The translations under genes were made by a program, and so were the position numbers. Below the pieces are notes generated by a model. That model saw nothing but the letters and a program-made list of their open reading frames with translations. It did not search any database and had not been told where the DNA came from. This document shows, piece by piece, positions 12,190-23,213 of a stretch of 64,000 bases of DNA (position 1 is the first letter of the stretch; each line of letters opens with the position of its first letter). The DNA is from Nemophila menziesii (taxonomy: Eukaryota; Streptophyta; Magnoliopsida; Boraginales; Hydrophyllaceae): positions 11,111,860 through 11,175,859 of the forward strand of contig JARWIR010000023.1 in the NCBI GenBank assembly GCA_029959085.1, read 5' to 3'.

Positions 12190-12790
12190 TCAAACTACCC
12201 CTATAATTCTGGTGGGTCAAAATTTGAAAGATAATCTGGTCAATGTTGTTTTAGGAGGAACCTGTAGAAATGTTGTTGGTGTGGTACTCGTCGTTTGTCG
12301 TTTTTTCTACGAGAATTGTCCCCGGAGGTGGAACTTGAAGCATGCATAGGGGTGAGATTGTTGTTCTTATTTCTTGAATAAAACAAATCTTTGATGTTGT
12401 AGATATTGTTGTTACTGTTAAGAACCCGATTCCAAAAGTCTATCGGCCTTGGTATTTGCTAAAAGCTTTGATTAGGTAGACATTTATCTGTTTTACATTA
12501 TTCTTCATGTCTTGGAATAATTTTGCAGAGGGATTAAAATCTCTTGAAACATCGAGTCATTCCCTCGATCAATAATATTTTGTGAATTATTGTTTGACAA
12601 ACAATTTTGATAAGTTGATAAATCCATTAGTGGAACTGGAATGATGAACCTCTACCCTAGATCGGTGGAAATCCGCCTTGGATCTGCGGAGCTCTACCCC
12701 GGATCGGTGTTTATGTGTCAAGGATTCGTAAGATCCATCTGGTTGAATCTTTCCCATGCTCTGTCTTTCAGATTCCACCATCAAAAACAA
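12190..12790 (-). pseudogene. Asn/Ser-rich coding relic, unit 1
   Basis: Family not recognised. Minus-strand frames include MVESERQSMGKIQPDGSYES (start near 12,776) and, further on, pieces equivalent to NIYNIKDMFYSRN and MHASSSTSGDN seen in other units. Stops and shifts break the frame. About 24-bp degenerate repeats (GGTGGA / GGATC-type) lie at 12,640-12,720. A transcription-factor-like low-complexity tail is possible but unsupported. Confidence 0.35.
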
Positions 12791-14198
12791 GTTTTGTAAA
12801 TAATTTATTAATAATTTAATTAATTAATTAAGACGCTTTAATTATAGACATGGTTATTATTTTTTATTACAAAATGGTAACGGTAAGTGGTAATTCTCAA
12901 TATCAGTTTAGCCTAATCATATACAATATATCCAAATTAGTTGAAATTAATATATATTATAAAATAAACTACATAACAATCCAGATCATCTACATAAAGA
13001 AAAGAACAAATAGGATCATCTTAAACACCATATTTTACTCATTTGTATTATTTACATTAATTGTTTCTACTAATTTCTTTTTCCAAAGAAAAAACCTCAA
13101 AGGAAATATTTCACTTAACAAAACTATAGACAAGTATTAGTTTTTAATATAAAAATATATAAAAAACTTTCAAAAGGAAATAAATAATTAATTTTTACTA
13201 TTAATAGATTTATAAAATATAAATAATTTTTATATTTTCATAAAAATGTATTGTAAATTATATTAATGGAATTCCACAATTAGTATCAATAATTTATTAA
13301 TTTTATTTCTCTCTTTTTATTATTATTATAATAAAATAGATAAAAATTAGAAAAATAGATTTATGTCCATACTACTAAATAAGATGTATATACAATTAAG
13401 GCACCTTAATCCATACTACTAGAATGATTATATACTATTCCAGAACTATATTACATATATTTATATAATAAAGGATCTGACACACAATTACTATATGAGC
13501 CTTTTATCCATAAATACCTTTTAAAAACTTATTTGTTAAAAATATCCACTAATACAATTATTTATTAAAAACATTTTTTGACATAAATAACCTTATATAA
13601 TCCTTTTAATTACTATATTATTTACTAATCATAGTATACATCTGCTACATACATCAAATACAATAATGTAATTTCTTTTTTGCACTTCCATAATTGAATA
13701 ATATAAATAAAACAAAGATTTTAATCATGAACTGGGGATACCTCTATACACATTATAACATCCTTCCTAACACAAGAATTTGGATTATTTGACATCTGAA
13801 AAATATGACCATACAACAAAATTAATTACATTTCATTAGCAAAATAAACTTAAAGCAAGACATATGCCCAAGCATTAGCTCAATCGGAAAGTAGACTTGT
13901 AAATTGAAACGTTACAAAATATATGAATTTAGAGAAAAATATCAATCATGTAAAATAACCATAAGGGACTTATAATTTAATCGATATACACACCAAATTT
14001 ATAAAACTTAAAAATTAAATTCGAAATCATACTCTGAAGTTATATATACATACAAATTTAAAAATTACTAAAATAGAATTATTAGCATAGTATCAATCTT
14101 CTAAGTACAAAAGATTTGATATTATAACTTCATCTATAATTAAAACAAGTTTATATTTAATTAATTAATGAGTCTATCTAATTTTTTAACTATATAGT

Positions 14199-14897
14199 CG
14201 GTGGCGTAAGGATTTGGGGGCAACACTCTGAAATTCTTTTTTTGGATATTTAACAACTGAATCTATAGATTAAATATCATATAAAGATAAAAAAAATTAC
14301 AATTGTACTTTACGAGTTTGTATTTTCTAAAAAATATTTATGATAGTGATATTCTTAATTTCTTACAAATATCTCTCTCAATAAAGATACACAAAGAATG
14401 ATTTAACGATTCTATCTCATTCGAGTTTTCCTTATTTAGTCTTGACAATACTTATAGTTGAAAATACCCCCTCATACTTAATGCTAAAGTTAAAAGTAAG
14501 TAAACCAGCTATGAATCAACTAAAACTAGGGAAAAATTCAAAAACAATCAAGTTATTATTTACAATTAATGCCTTACAATTAATTATTTTGTTATAAAAA
14601 TATTATATTAATTTTTTAAGGAATAATTTTAGTGATATAAATAAATATATATGTCTAATAGTTAATATTTATTATATTAACACAAATTATACGATATAAC
14701 TGATAAGAAAAAATTTACAACAAATTGAAAAAATTATATTAAGCATAAAATAAGTTATTAAGATTAAAATATATAAGTAAAAAATTAAATGATTTAAAAA
14801 CCTAAAATAATTAAATATACTAAATTATAACTTATTAATATCAAGAATTTGAAGGTGTGCGCATGCCCAACCCTCGTCCTATGTACGTCCGCCACTG
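14199..14897. mobile_element. hAT-like non-autonomous element (699 bp), unit 1
   Basis: Starts CGGTGGCG (CAGTGGCG in the other four copies) and ends CGCCACTG, the inverse complement. This is the terminal motif of many plant hAT elements (CAGTGGCGGA...). Inside the ends, GGxTTTGGGGGCAAC on the left mirrors CCCAACCC on the right. No transposase is encoded. Flanks share only a degraded AATAG-type match, so a clean 8-bp target duplication cannot be shown. Confidence 0.6.
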
Positions 14898-15344
14898 AAT
14901 AGAGAGATTGAGTTTAATTAAGAACATTAATTTTTTAAATGAAATAGAACCGAATGAGATATTATATAAAATAATATGTTACTCTTCCGTCAATTGTTTG
15001 AGGAATGCAATCAAATTGTATTATTCTAATATTAGATTCAAAATTCATCAATTACATAAAAAATTTCAACTAATTGCCCATATAAATGAGAACGCTTAAT
15101 AATAAAATATAACCATGTTAAAATTAGTGATAAACAACAGTTAGATAGCATATGAAAGAAACAAAAGACTATGACAGATAACAATGAAGAAATCAACATA
15201 ATTAAATTTAAAAAAGTTGAAACTTTACACAAACCTTGATGAAATGAAATAACCATCGCTAAATTTTTCCCACTAAAATTTGTTAGATTAGTTAGTTTTA
15301 ACAAAAAAATTCAAATTGATTTTGTTTGTCAAAAAGTTTATGGT

Positions 15345-16260
15345 AAAACAGTATCCAACCAGTATTGATTGGCCAAATTTTATCAACCAAAAATAATTTC
15401 TACCAAAATTTTATATAGTTATTTGGTAGGACAAATTCTACCAAATTTGGAGGTTTATGTTTTTTTGGTGACCAAACTCACCAAATTATATTTTAGTTAT
15501 TTTTTTATTTTTCATTAAACTATTTTTGAGTTTATACATTTTGGTTTATGTTGTTGTTTGGTAAATCAGATTTCAGTAAATTATGTTTTGAATTTTATCT
15601 TGTTGTTTGGTAGGAAAAATTCTAACAAATTACTTTTGATTTATGTTGTTTGGTAGAAAAATTATATTTGCGGTTATGTTTCTCTTTGGTGGGAAAAAAT
15701 TTTACGTGAATAAATTTGAGTATATGTTGTTTGGTTGAAAAATATCACCAAACTACATTTAGGTTGTCTTTCTGAAGTAAATTTTGCAAAATTACATTTG
15801 AGAATATGTTTTTATTTTATGGAAAAATTTCACTAAACAGTTTAGATTATGTTGTTTAATGAGACAAATACAACAAAATGTATTTTGATTTATATTGTTG
15901 TTTTCTTGGATAAATCCTACCAAACAATATTTGGGTATATATGGTTGTTTAGTGAAAAATACCACTAAATCACAGTTTATTTTATATTACTGTTTGGTGG
16001 AACAAATCTTACAAGTATACATTTGAGTATTTTTTGTTTGGTAGCAAGATCCACAAAACTATATTTAGATTTATGTAATTATCTAGTGGGTAGAATAGAT
16101 CTCACCAGATCACATTTGGTTTATGTTATTACTTAATGTAATTCATTTAACAATATATATTCATATTTTTTTTAATTGGCGAGACAAATCGAAGAAATAT
16201 ATATTTACGTTTATATTATTTTGTAGTGGGATAAATTTTACAAACCTAAATTTGCAAATA
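15345..16260. repeat. Palindromic minisatellite, unit 1
   Basis: About 14 degenerate units of roughly 60 bp. Each pairs TTTGGTRGGA with TCYACCAAA around a short AT centre, followed by TTTGRGTTTATGTTGTTG. The best unit is at about 15,420-15,450. Every unit can form a hairpin. No coding function seen. Confidence 0.7.
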
Positions 16261-17017
16261 TGCATATATAACACACTTAATATCATGTTCATATTCATTA
16301 ACATTTAACACTTTTCATGTCTCTCATACATCTTTTTTTGAAATAAAAGTGAAATGACTATGTTTCTATGTTTCCTATTTCAATATTTAACGGAAAGAAT
16401 TAATAAACACATCACCCAAAGTGTTAAATTTCTACTAGAATTTTTAATTCTTTGAAACTAATGAAACAAAAACAATTAAAATACATTGTCTAAGATAAAA
16501 GAAATATTACAAATAATCATGCGTTCATTATATTAGTATGTTATTTGCCTCAATTTATGTTAATCACTAGAACAACTATAGACACTATTAATAAATTTTG
16601 TTGCTATAATAATTATAGACATTATATATAAAAACTTGCATCTCATGAAAATGTTAAAAATATCTCACAACTTTAGAATAAAACAATGTTAAAAATCCTT
16701 GATATTTATGAAATTTTTTAAGAAGCCTTCAATAGCTCCAAAGTAGGTCCTGGATATGGTTCATCGACACCCAATGCTGCTAGAGATTTTACTTCTACTG
16801 ATAATAGAAGACCTAATTGGATTCAGTTTGAATTATGAACATTCTAAAGGGAGGTTTGAATGGAATTTAGTTAAATGTTATACTGAGGTTAGACGGGGTG
16901 ACTCTATATGTATTACCTAAACATTTGGGGGCTTAGAGTATGTTCTTGATTCTACACAATCTTTTCATATATATAACAAACCTATTTCGATATATTCTCA
17001 GAAATATTGATTGATGT

Positions 17018-17322
17018 TTGAATTAACAAATATTGATCGTTGTAAATCTTCATGTGATATACCAACTTCTTGGCATGTGGACAAAAGGGTCCCACTTAAG
17101 TGTTTTCCCTTTGCCAGGTTTAAAGGGAATGTTTTAGAAATTGGGAGGCTCTCCATCAACGTTTTTGGAGCTTTTGGTGATCTCGCTAAGAAAAAAACTT
17201 TTTGGGCTCTTTTCCATCTTTGACACACACACACTGAACCACATCAACAACAACACGCTCTTTAAATTAAACAACTTAAACACAAGAATTTTTATTTAAA
17301 CACATTTATATATAAAAAAATG
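17018..17322. repeat. Truncated unit start after unit 1
   Basis: Unit homology continues through the G6PDH exon and stops at about 17,322, just after the ATTTATATATAAAAAAA stretch. The APT exons that should follow are missing. The array resumes at 20,281. Confidence 0.75.
17047..17223 (+). pseudogene. G6PDH N-terminal exon fragment, second copy
   Basis: Reads [11 protein letters not shown], then [17 protein letters not shown] with a TF-WALFHL end and TGA stop. It keeps the Trp-His-Val of the true N-terminus better than unit 1, and it keeps [10 protein letters not shown] local change gives [10 protein letters not shown] before the conserved part. Confidence 0.8.
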
Positions 17323-17452
17323 TATGAGATGTGAGTATTATTTATTACTTTTGGTTGTCCTGGTTAAATCCTTAAGTTTAGTCACGGAAATCTAACCACA
17401 ACAAATAATCTTAACAAAGCTAATCGGTTTCACAATCATATGCCCATACTTA

Positions 17453-18085
17453 TTTCATTTTGTAGACTATATCCAATCCTTTCACAACCTTAGCAGAAAC
17501 AGCATGTTTCCTACCCAACAAATTTATCATTTATTTACCTAACATAGTCCCTCACTATATGATTTATTCAATATATATATATATATATATATATATTTAT
17601 TTATCAAGATGGTTTACTTTTAATAATTGCAATGAATTGAGACTCGTTAGTATCTGGACTACTATTCTCCATAAACAGAAACCCAACTTCACTGTGCTTC
17701 AATATTAAATTTTCATCTACGAAAATCAATAAAGAAAAAAATAAAACACTAATTAACGCGAATTTGCTAATGATTCAATACAGTTCATTAATAATTATAT
17801 TGAGTAAGTCAAACTATATACTTATATTGAGTAAGTCACACTAGCTTACACAATTAGTTAGATATGACAGTAGTATTTAATTATCACTAGTGGTTCTTTG
17901 CATGAATGATAGTCACTCCTCAACTTGTCTTACATAAGCTATACCTATTTGCCTAAAAATTTGATTACATGATCGACATTGATATAACCCTTTCGGTGAA
18001 TAGACCAATATGAAGCATCCTGCCCGTTTTGTCTAGCAAAAACTTAAAATTTACTCCTAAATGTGAATATTCCAAGAAAACAAAA
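17453..18085 (-). pseudogene. Cyclophilin (peptidyl-prolyl isomerase) pseudogene
   Basis: Three minus-strand pieces follow a single-domain cyclophilin. NFKFLLDKTGRMLHIG and RVISMSIM (about 17,970-18,060) match ENFRALCTGEKG...LHYKG...HRVIPxFM. DENLILKHSEVGFLFMENSS with PDTNESQF (17,622-17,723) matches DENFxLKHTGPGxLSMANxGPNTNGSQF. GRKHAVSAKVVKGLDIVYKM (17,453-17,528) matches GRHVVFGKVxxGLDVVYK. An (AT)n tract sits between the last two pieces, and the GGESIYG exon is missing. Stops occur between pieces. It lies in the break of the tandem array, not in a unit. Confidence 0.72.
17570..17596. repeat. (AT)n microsatellite inside the cyclophilin relic
   Basis: About 13 AT dinucleotides separating two coding pieces of the cyclophilin pseudogene. 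Confidence 0.9.
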
Positions 18086-18089
18086 TATG

Positions 18090-19199
18090 CAAGCTAAAAA
18101 TATTTGACTTGGGTTTATACTATATTACTCGATCATCCTAATCATAAATATTAGATATGCAGAAATTTCTATCACTATAGAAATGATAAATTCTTTGGAT
18201 CATTAAATATTAAGTATATGTATGTAGATATTTTGAACTTTTATTATTCAATAACTATTTTAGTAAACATATTTAGTTATTTAGACATATAAAAAGTATT
18301 GGTCTTTGTAATTATGTGTGTAAAAATATTGTTTAACAATATTTTAAATATGAAGAATGATATAAAATTATTTATATGTTAATATAATTCCATAAACTAT
18401 TGAATAATATTTCATAAAAGGCTTAGGTTAGCAAATGTTTATATCATAATAGAATGAAATATTAAAATTGACGAGATCCAGTTAAATATTAATAGAATAA
18501 ATTGTGCATGCTTTACCAAACAATAACTCTTATAATTTGTGTAAATTAGATAAACAAATGTTATAAATCCATTGTAATTGTCAACATGGAAAATGAGTTA
18601 TCTTTATCTTTGAATAATCATAATTATTTTATAAATATATTTTAAATTAACCAAATAACTTGTATGACATTTTAAGATAGATTGTTATTTTAATTTATAA
18701 TTCTATTATTTGTTTTTAAATGACCTATATTATAAATAATATATATTAAATATTAAATACCATACTCAAAATCCAAATCCACTACCAACCAAACCTATAG
18801 GGTTTTTTCTTACTATTACAATAAGCCCATTTTTTATCGGCCCACGAACCCATCATTTTCTTTCGATTTTACTTTGGTTCATATATAAATAATTTTATTC
18901 ATAAGCCTTAATATTTGTTGTTTCTCTTTTTCTCTCTCGTTCTTTCTCAACTAAACCTAACTTTAAATATTATTTTTACTATTTTTTTAAAAGAATTTAA
19001 TTGTATTGGTATATATATACCTATCACCATAAGAAAGGTACAAATATCTTAAATTTTATGTATATTTTTTATATTTTATTAATACCTAATATATAGTGTG
19101 TATATATATAGAATTTTTTTTATTCTTACATATCAAATACATGTAAATTTTAATAGTCAACTTTATGAAGATTTTTAAAATTGTATATGATATATTACT
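18090..19199. other. AT-rich sequence, probably partly LTR
   Basis: No coding frame. The CT-rich stretch near 18,915-18,950 and the sequence leftward of the minus-strand TATA box at 19,370 could belong to the R/U5 part of the neighbouring LTR, but I cannot place the LTR end. Confidence 0.35.
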
Positions 19200-19363
19200 T
19201 TAGAAAGTATATTGCTCTAATTTTATATATCTTGGAAGAAATCTTGAAAGCTTGATATTCTAGATGGTGTTTTATGGTGTAGTGTGATGAATTTGATGAA
19301 GAAATTGTGTTTATGGAGGATGGAGGAGAGGATTATTGATGTTGTTGTGTTAATTGTGGAGGT

Positions 19364-19376
19364 TTGTACAAGCTTA
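19364..19376 (-). promoter_or_regulatory. TATA box of the retrotransposon LTR
   Basis: Minus strand reads CTATAAATATAAG, a strong plant TATA box, about 105 bp downstream of the last palindrome pair. It would start transcription leftward near 19,340. The placement supports reading 19.48-19.84 kb as U3 enhancer-like DNA. Confidence 0.55.
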
Positions 19377-19479
19377 TATTTATAGTGTTTGTGTCTGAAA
19401 ATTTCTTGCAGAGGAGGGTAGGGTTAATTCTTGATAAGGTAATAAGTAAAATAGGATTAAAGTTCTTCAAAACCGCCCT

Positions 19480-19842
19480 AGCACCGGCATACTGGTCATA
19501 TAGGCGGCATACCGGTGATGGACGTGTTTACTTCTTGCACCTCTCGTTAAAGAACCCGAGACCATACCCGAGGCCACGTGTTTTTGCTTTAACCGGCATG
19601 CCGGACGTTTCCAACGGCATGCCGGTGCTGTTTTTCGTCCAGAATCAACTCCGTCAAAAAACCAGTGCCTTGAAACCCGTGGGCACGTGTTTCTCCACTG
19701 GCCGGCATGCCGGTGCCCTGAGCGGCATACCGGTGCGCCTGGCCTTTCTTTTTCGACCTCCAGGCAAAGAACCCGAGTCACTAACCCGTGGGCACGTGTC
19801 TCCCCACCGGCATGCTGGTGGTTTCACCGGCCTACCGGCCAG
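19480..19842. repeat. Four tandem ~109-bp repeats with paired palindromes and G-boxes
   Basis: Each repeat holds two palindromes of the type CACCGGCATGCCGGTG about 20 bp apart (pairs near 19,482/19,505, 19,593/19,615, 19,701/19,723, 19,805/19,825). Between pairs lie CACGTG G-boxes at 19,575, 19,684 and 19,793 (spacing exactly 109 bp), plus a degenerate GACGTG at 19,521. CACGTG is the core bound by plant bZIP and bHLH factors. Open frames across this region on both strands are by-products of the GC-rich repeats. Confidence 0.75.
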
Positions 19843-20127
19843 TGAACCGAATTTTTCCCAAGTATTTCTTTTTTACCCCAAACTCATTTCATGCACAATA
19901 ACACACTACCTTTCTATCCTATTATCTTTTAAACACAATTAAAATCCTACACTAACTTAGAAATATTCACTACAAAGCATAAAACTAATCTAAGAAGCAA
20001 TTAAAACGAGGGGTGTCTCCCAAGAGCACTTTTGTTTAACGTCTTTGAGTTAGACGTGTACCTCTGACTAAGCATGTTCTTCGAGAATGATCGTCTCTAC
20101 TCGACCAAAGTCCTCACTGTCATGGTA

Positions 20128-20275
20128 TTATTTCAAACGCTGACCATTCACCATGAATGTCCTTTGTTCGGTTGGATGTTCAATTTCAATCGCCCCATGA
20201 GGTGTGGCTTTCGTAACAATGTAAGGTCCTCCCCAACCAGATTTGAGCTTTCCTGGGTAGTTTGAGAATCAAGAG
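20128..20275 (-). pseudogene. Ty3/Gypsy integrase C-terminal fragment
   Basis: Minus-strand frame reads PGKLKSGWGGPYIV, HGAIEIEHP and then FMVNGQRLK before TAA at 20,128-20,130. This is the conserved C-terminal GKLKSRWxGPF...HGAVEI...FKVNGQRLK block of chromo-less Tat/Athila integrases. The frame stays open over about 48 codons. The rest of pol is missing. Confidence 0.82.
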
Positions 20276-20280
20276 TTGTA

Positions 20281-21025
20281 TAATATAACACACTTAATAT
20301 CATGTTCATTGTCATTAACAATTAACACTTTTCATGACTCTCATACACATTTTTTTTAAAATAAAAGTGAAATGACTATGCTTCCATGTTTCCTATTTTA
20401 ATATTTAACGAAAGAATTAATAAACACTTCCACCCAAACTGTTAAATTTATACTAGAATTTTTAATACTTTAAACATAATTAAACCAAAAAAATTAAAAT
20501 AAACTATCTAAGATAAAAAAAATTACAAATGATCATGTGTTCAATATATTGGAATGTCATTTACCTCAATTTATGTTAATCACTAGAACAACTATAGACA
20601 CTATTACTAAAATTTTGTTGCTATAATAATTATAAAAAGTCTTGTATCTTATGGAAATGTTAAAAATATCTCACAACTTTAGAATAAACGTTGTTAAAAA
20701 TGATTAATATGTATGAAATTCCTTAATAAGCCTTCATTAGCTCAAAAGTAGGTCCTAAATATGGCTCATTGACATCCAGTGCTCCTAGCAATTTAACTTC
20801 TACTGGGTATAGAGGACTAAATTGGATTCAGTTTTAGTTATGAACATACTAAAGGGAGGTTTGAATGGAAATTAGTTAGATGTTATACTAAGGTTAGACG
20901 GGTTGACAATCTATGTATTACCTAAACATTAGGGGGCTTAGAATATGGTAATGATTCTACACAATCTTGTCATATATATAACTAAGTTATTTTGATATAT
21001 TCTCAGAAATATTGATTAATGTTTG
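20281..21025. repeat. Partial unit preceding unit 2
   Basis: Homology to unit 1 resumes at 20,281 (equivalent to 16,264 in unit 1), immediately after the retrotransposon fragment, and leads into unit 2. The palindromic minisatellite that should precede it is missing. Confidence 0.8.
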
Positions 21026-21060
21026 AATTAATAATATTGATCATTTTAAATCTTCATGTG

Positions 21061-21225
21061 ATGGCACCAACTTCTTCGCATGTGGAGGAAAAGGTCCCAC
21101 TTAAGACGGGTCGCTTTGCCAGGACTAATGTGAATTATTTAGAAACTGATAGCCTCTCATTCACCGTTCGTGGAGCTTTTGGTGATCTCGCTAAGAAAAA
21201 CACTTTTGGGGCTATTTTCAATCTT
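21061..21225 (+). pseudogene. G6PDH N-terminal exon fragment, unit 2
   Basis: Reads SSHVEEKVPLKTGRFARTN, then [25 protein letters not shown]. Unlike units with TGA after FHL, the frame runs on to 21,297 through unrelated sequence. LSIxV is changed to LSFTV and Lys to Asn in KKK. Confidence 0.8.
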
Positions 21226-21364
21226 TTACACACACTCAACCACATAAACACCAACAGGCTCTGCAAATTAAAAAAAATTAAAAACAAGAACTGTTAGTTC
21301 AACATATTTATATATATTATATATATAAAAGACATATTATTGTTTCTTCAAAGTTATAAACTTA

Positions 21365-21740
21365 CCAAGTATCCTAATTCCCGTTCTTAAGGTTCCACAA
21401 GTTGCAATAATATCATCAACCACTAAGGCCTACTCACATATCTAGTTTCTCTATACCATACTCTAGTACTTTTCTAGAGTTACATCTCTTGATACATAAT
21501 TAGGATTCCAATACTTGGATTGAGTATGATAATGTTATAATATATTAAACTGGTAATCAATGAATCAACACAAAAACTCACACAAAATGTAATAATGTAA
21601 TGTAAGAAGTAATGGATCATTCTATGAAATAAAACAAGTTGAATAAATAAACGTCGCAATTTCATAGGTGACCTCATATGAATAAATTTGTCCCCAATAG
21701 TTAACGCGATTTAAGGACCAAATATAAAACCTCTTGCCTT
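21365..21740 (-). pseudogene. APT exon pair, unit 2
   Basis: Same two exon regions as unit 1: RGFIFGP, then a stop codon in place of the following residue, then IALTIGDKF; and VVDDIIATCGTLRTG before a GTAAGT donor (21,359-21,364). The premature TAA is shared with unit 4, showing that it predates the 20-kb duplication. Confidence 0.8.
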
Positions 21741-22338
21741 AATACATGCATTGTTTCATCAAGATCAATCATTTACATTATTCATTTGGAAATTGGATAT
21801 ATATAATCAAAGAAACAAATTAATAACCATTATTAAAATTAGGGGCAAGAGAAGTTTAATACAACAATATGTTTGTCAGCTTATTTAAAGTTGATAACTT
21901 CAAATAATTGTAACTAAATTTAAAAATTGCTGAAAAATGTTTTAATTATTAAAAAAATTAAATAAGCAGCCAAATAGATAAAAGTTATAATATACTATTA
22001 TCTACACATGTACAAATAAATGAATAGAAGAAAATAGCATCTACAACAAAATTAATTTTTTTTTGTCTTTAGCTATCGACAAACAAAATTATAGTATCCT
22101 TAAAAGACACTAGATTAAGTAACAATGTTGTTATATCCTAAAACATAGTCCATGTACATCTATTTCCACCTTTATTAATTAGCTCAAAACACAATATTAG
22201 TGGTGAAGAAATTCTTTGAAATCCACGGAAGATTCTAATATAAGTTCAAAAGTAATAAATACAAATATATTATTTTCTATTTTCTTATTATATGTCTGAA
22301 TTATTTCTAAGAATCTTAAGCACAGGGAATATTCTAGA

Positions 22339-22339
<1 letters not shown>

Positions 22340-22366
<27 letters not shown>
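22340..22366. repeat. (AT)n microsatellite, unit 2
   Basis: Follows TATTCTAGA. Longer than the equivalent tract in unit 4 at 43,210-43,226. Confidence 0.9.
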
Positions 22367-22371
<5 letters not shown>

Positions 22372-23213
22372 AATGGTTAGTTATAATTCATAAGTTTAAT
22401 AAATATATTATCTAGTTATAATTATTCATTAAGTTAATTATTTGTGTTATTTAATAATTAAATAATAAGAAAATCATAATACAGAAATAAAAAATAATTT
22501 CTTATCAAAATACTAAGTTAGTAATTGAATAATATATTTAGAAAAAAAAATTATATGACAATTAGCTAAAAATTATTTATTAATTATTGACAAGTAATAC
22601 AATAACTTTAAAAAATCAGCATTTAAGTTGTTAACTCCAACTCACCCTTAATTTGAATAATATTAAATTATTGAGGTATTAAATAATATTTAATTAGTAA
22701 TAAATAAAATAATTCTTTCCATCTTAATTTAATTATCCATTATACTCTTATATAAATAATCTAAGAAATATCATTTATTGTTAATATAATTACGCACCAT
22801 TAACAAAGTAATAAGATAATATTGAAGTTAAGGGGAAAAATATGTCAATTATTTTATTAGAGATAATAATCTAAATAACATGAAAAAAGTCTTGATAATC
22901 TAAATTGATAAGTATATCGAAAAAATGGATAATTAAAATACGATGAATACATTTTATTTTTATTTTTCTAGAACTTTTTTTATAATTTTGATAAAAAATT
23001 AAGTACTCAAAAAATGTAATAAATAAATTTAGAGTTAAAATTTAAAATTAAAAACTATAAAATAAAATATGGTTAAAATGATAAATTCATTTTCTAATCC
23101 ATTTTAAATGACATTAAAAAAATCTAGTTTTCCTCTTTAATAAGGATAGACAAAGAAAACAAAATACTCAGCTTCTCAAAAATTCAACAAACAAACTGAA
23201 ATACTCAAACTTC

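Larger units (their letters stand above)
10808..17017. repeat. Composite tandem unit 1 (about 6.2 kb)
   Basis: First copy of a composite unit that recurs through 59.7 kb. Order: G6PDH exon (+), APT exons (-), AT-rich spacer, Asn/Ser-rich relic (-), AT-rich spacer of about 1.4 kb with no gene (12.85-14.2 kb), hAT-like element, spacer, palindromic minisatellite, about 0.7 kb leading into the next G6PDH exon. Homology begins abruptly at about 10,808, inside the unit. This copy lacks a segment of about 0.4 kb that units 2-5 carry between the hAT-like element and the minisatellite (junction near 15,256). Confidence 0.85.
19200..20280 (-). mobile_element. Ty3/Gypsy (Tat/Athila-type) retrotransposon, 3' end fragment
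   Basis: On the minus strand the element begins inside the C-terminus of integrase (20,128-20,275). It continues through the short junction TGTCTCCCAAG (20,014-20,024 on plus), equivalent to the GxCTTGGGAGGCAACCC motif that follows pol in Tat-type plant elements. It then enters a GC-rich repeated region and a TATA box directed leftward. The upstream pol gene is absent: at 20,280/20,281 the sequence joins repeat-unit DNA. The local G+C content is far above the surroundings. Confidence 0.7.

Noticed and set aside
13860..13910. tRNA-like AGCTCAATCGG stretch
   Set aside because: No cloverleaf or B-box at proper distance; varies between units (deleted in units 2 and 4).
15345..16260. CRISPR-like array of palindromic repeats
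   Set aside because: Units are degenerate and contiguous without unique spacers, there are no cas genes, and the context is plant nuclear.
19364..19942. 192-codon plus-strand and 104-codon minus-strand open frames in the GC-rich region
   Set aside because: Long because stop codons are rare in the GC-rich palindromic repeats; no domain, and the LTR promoter reading explains the region better.
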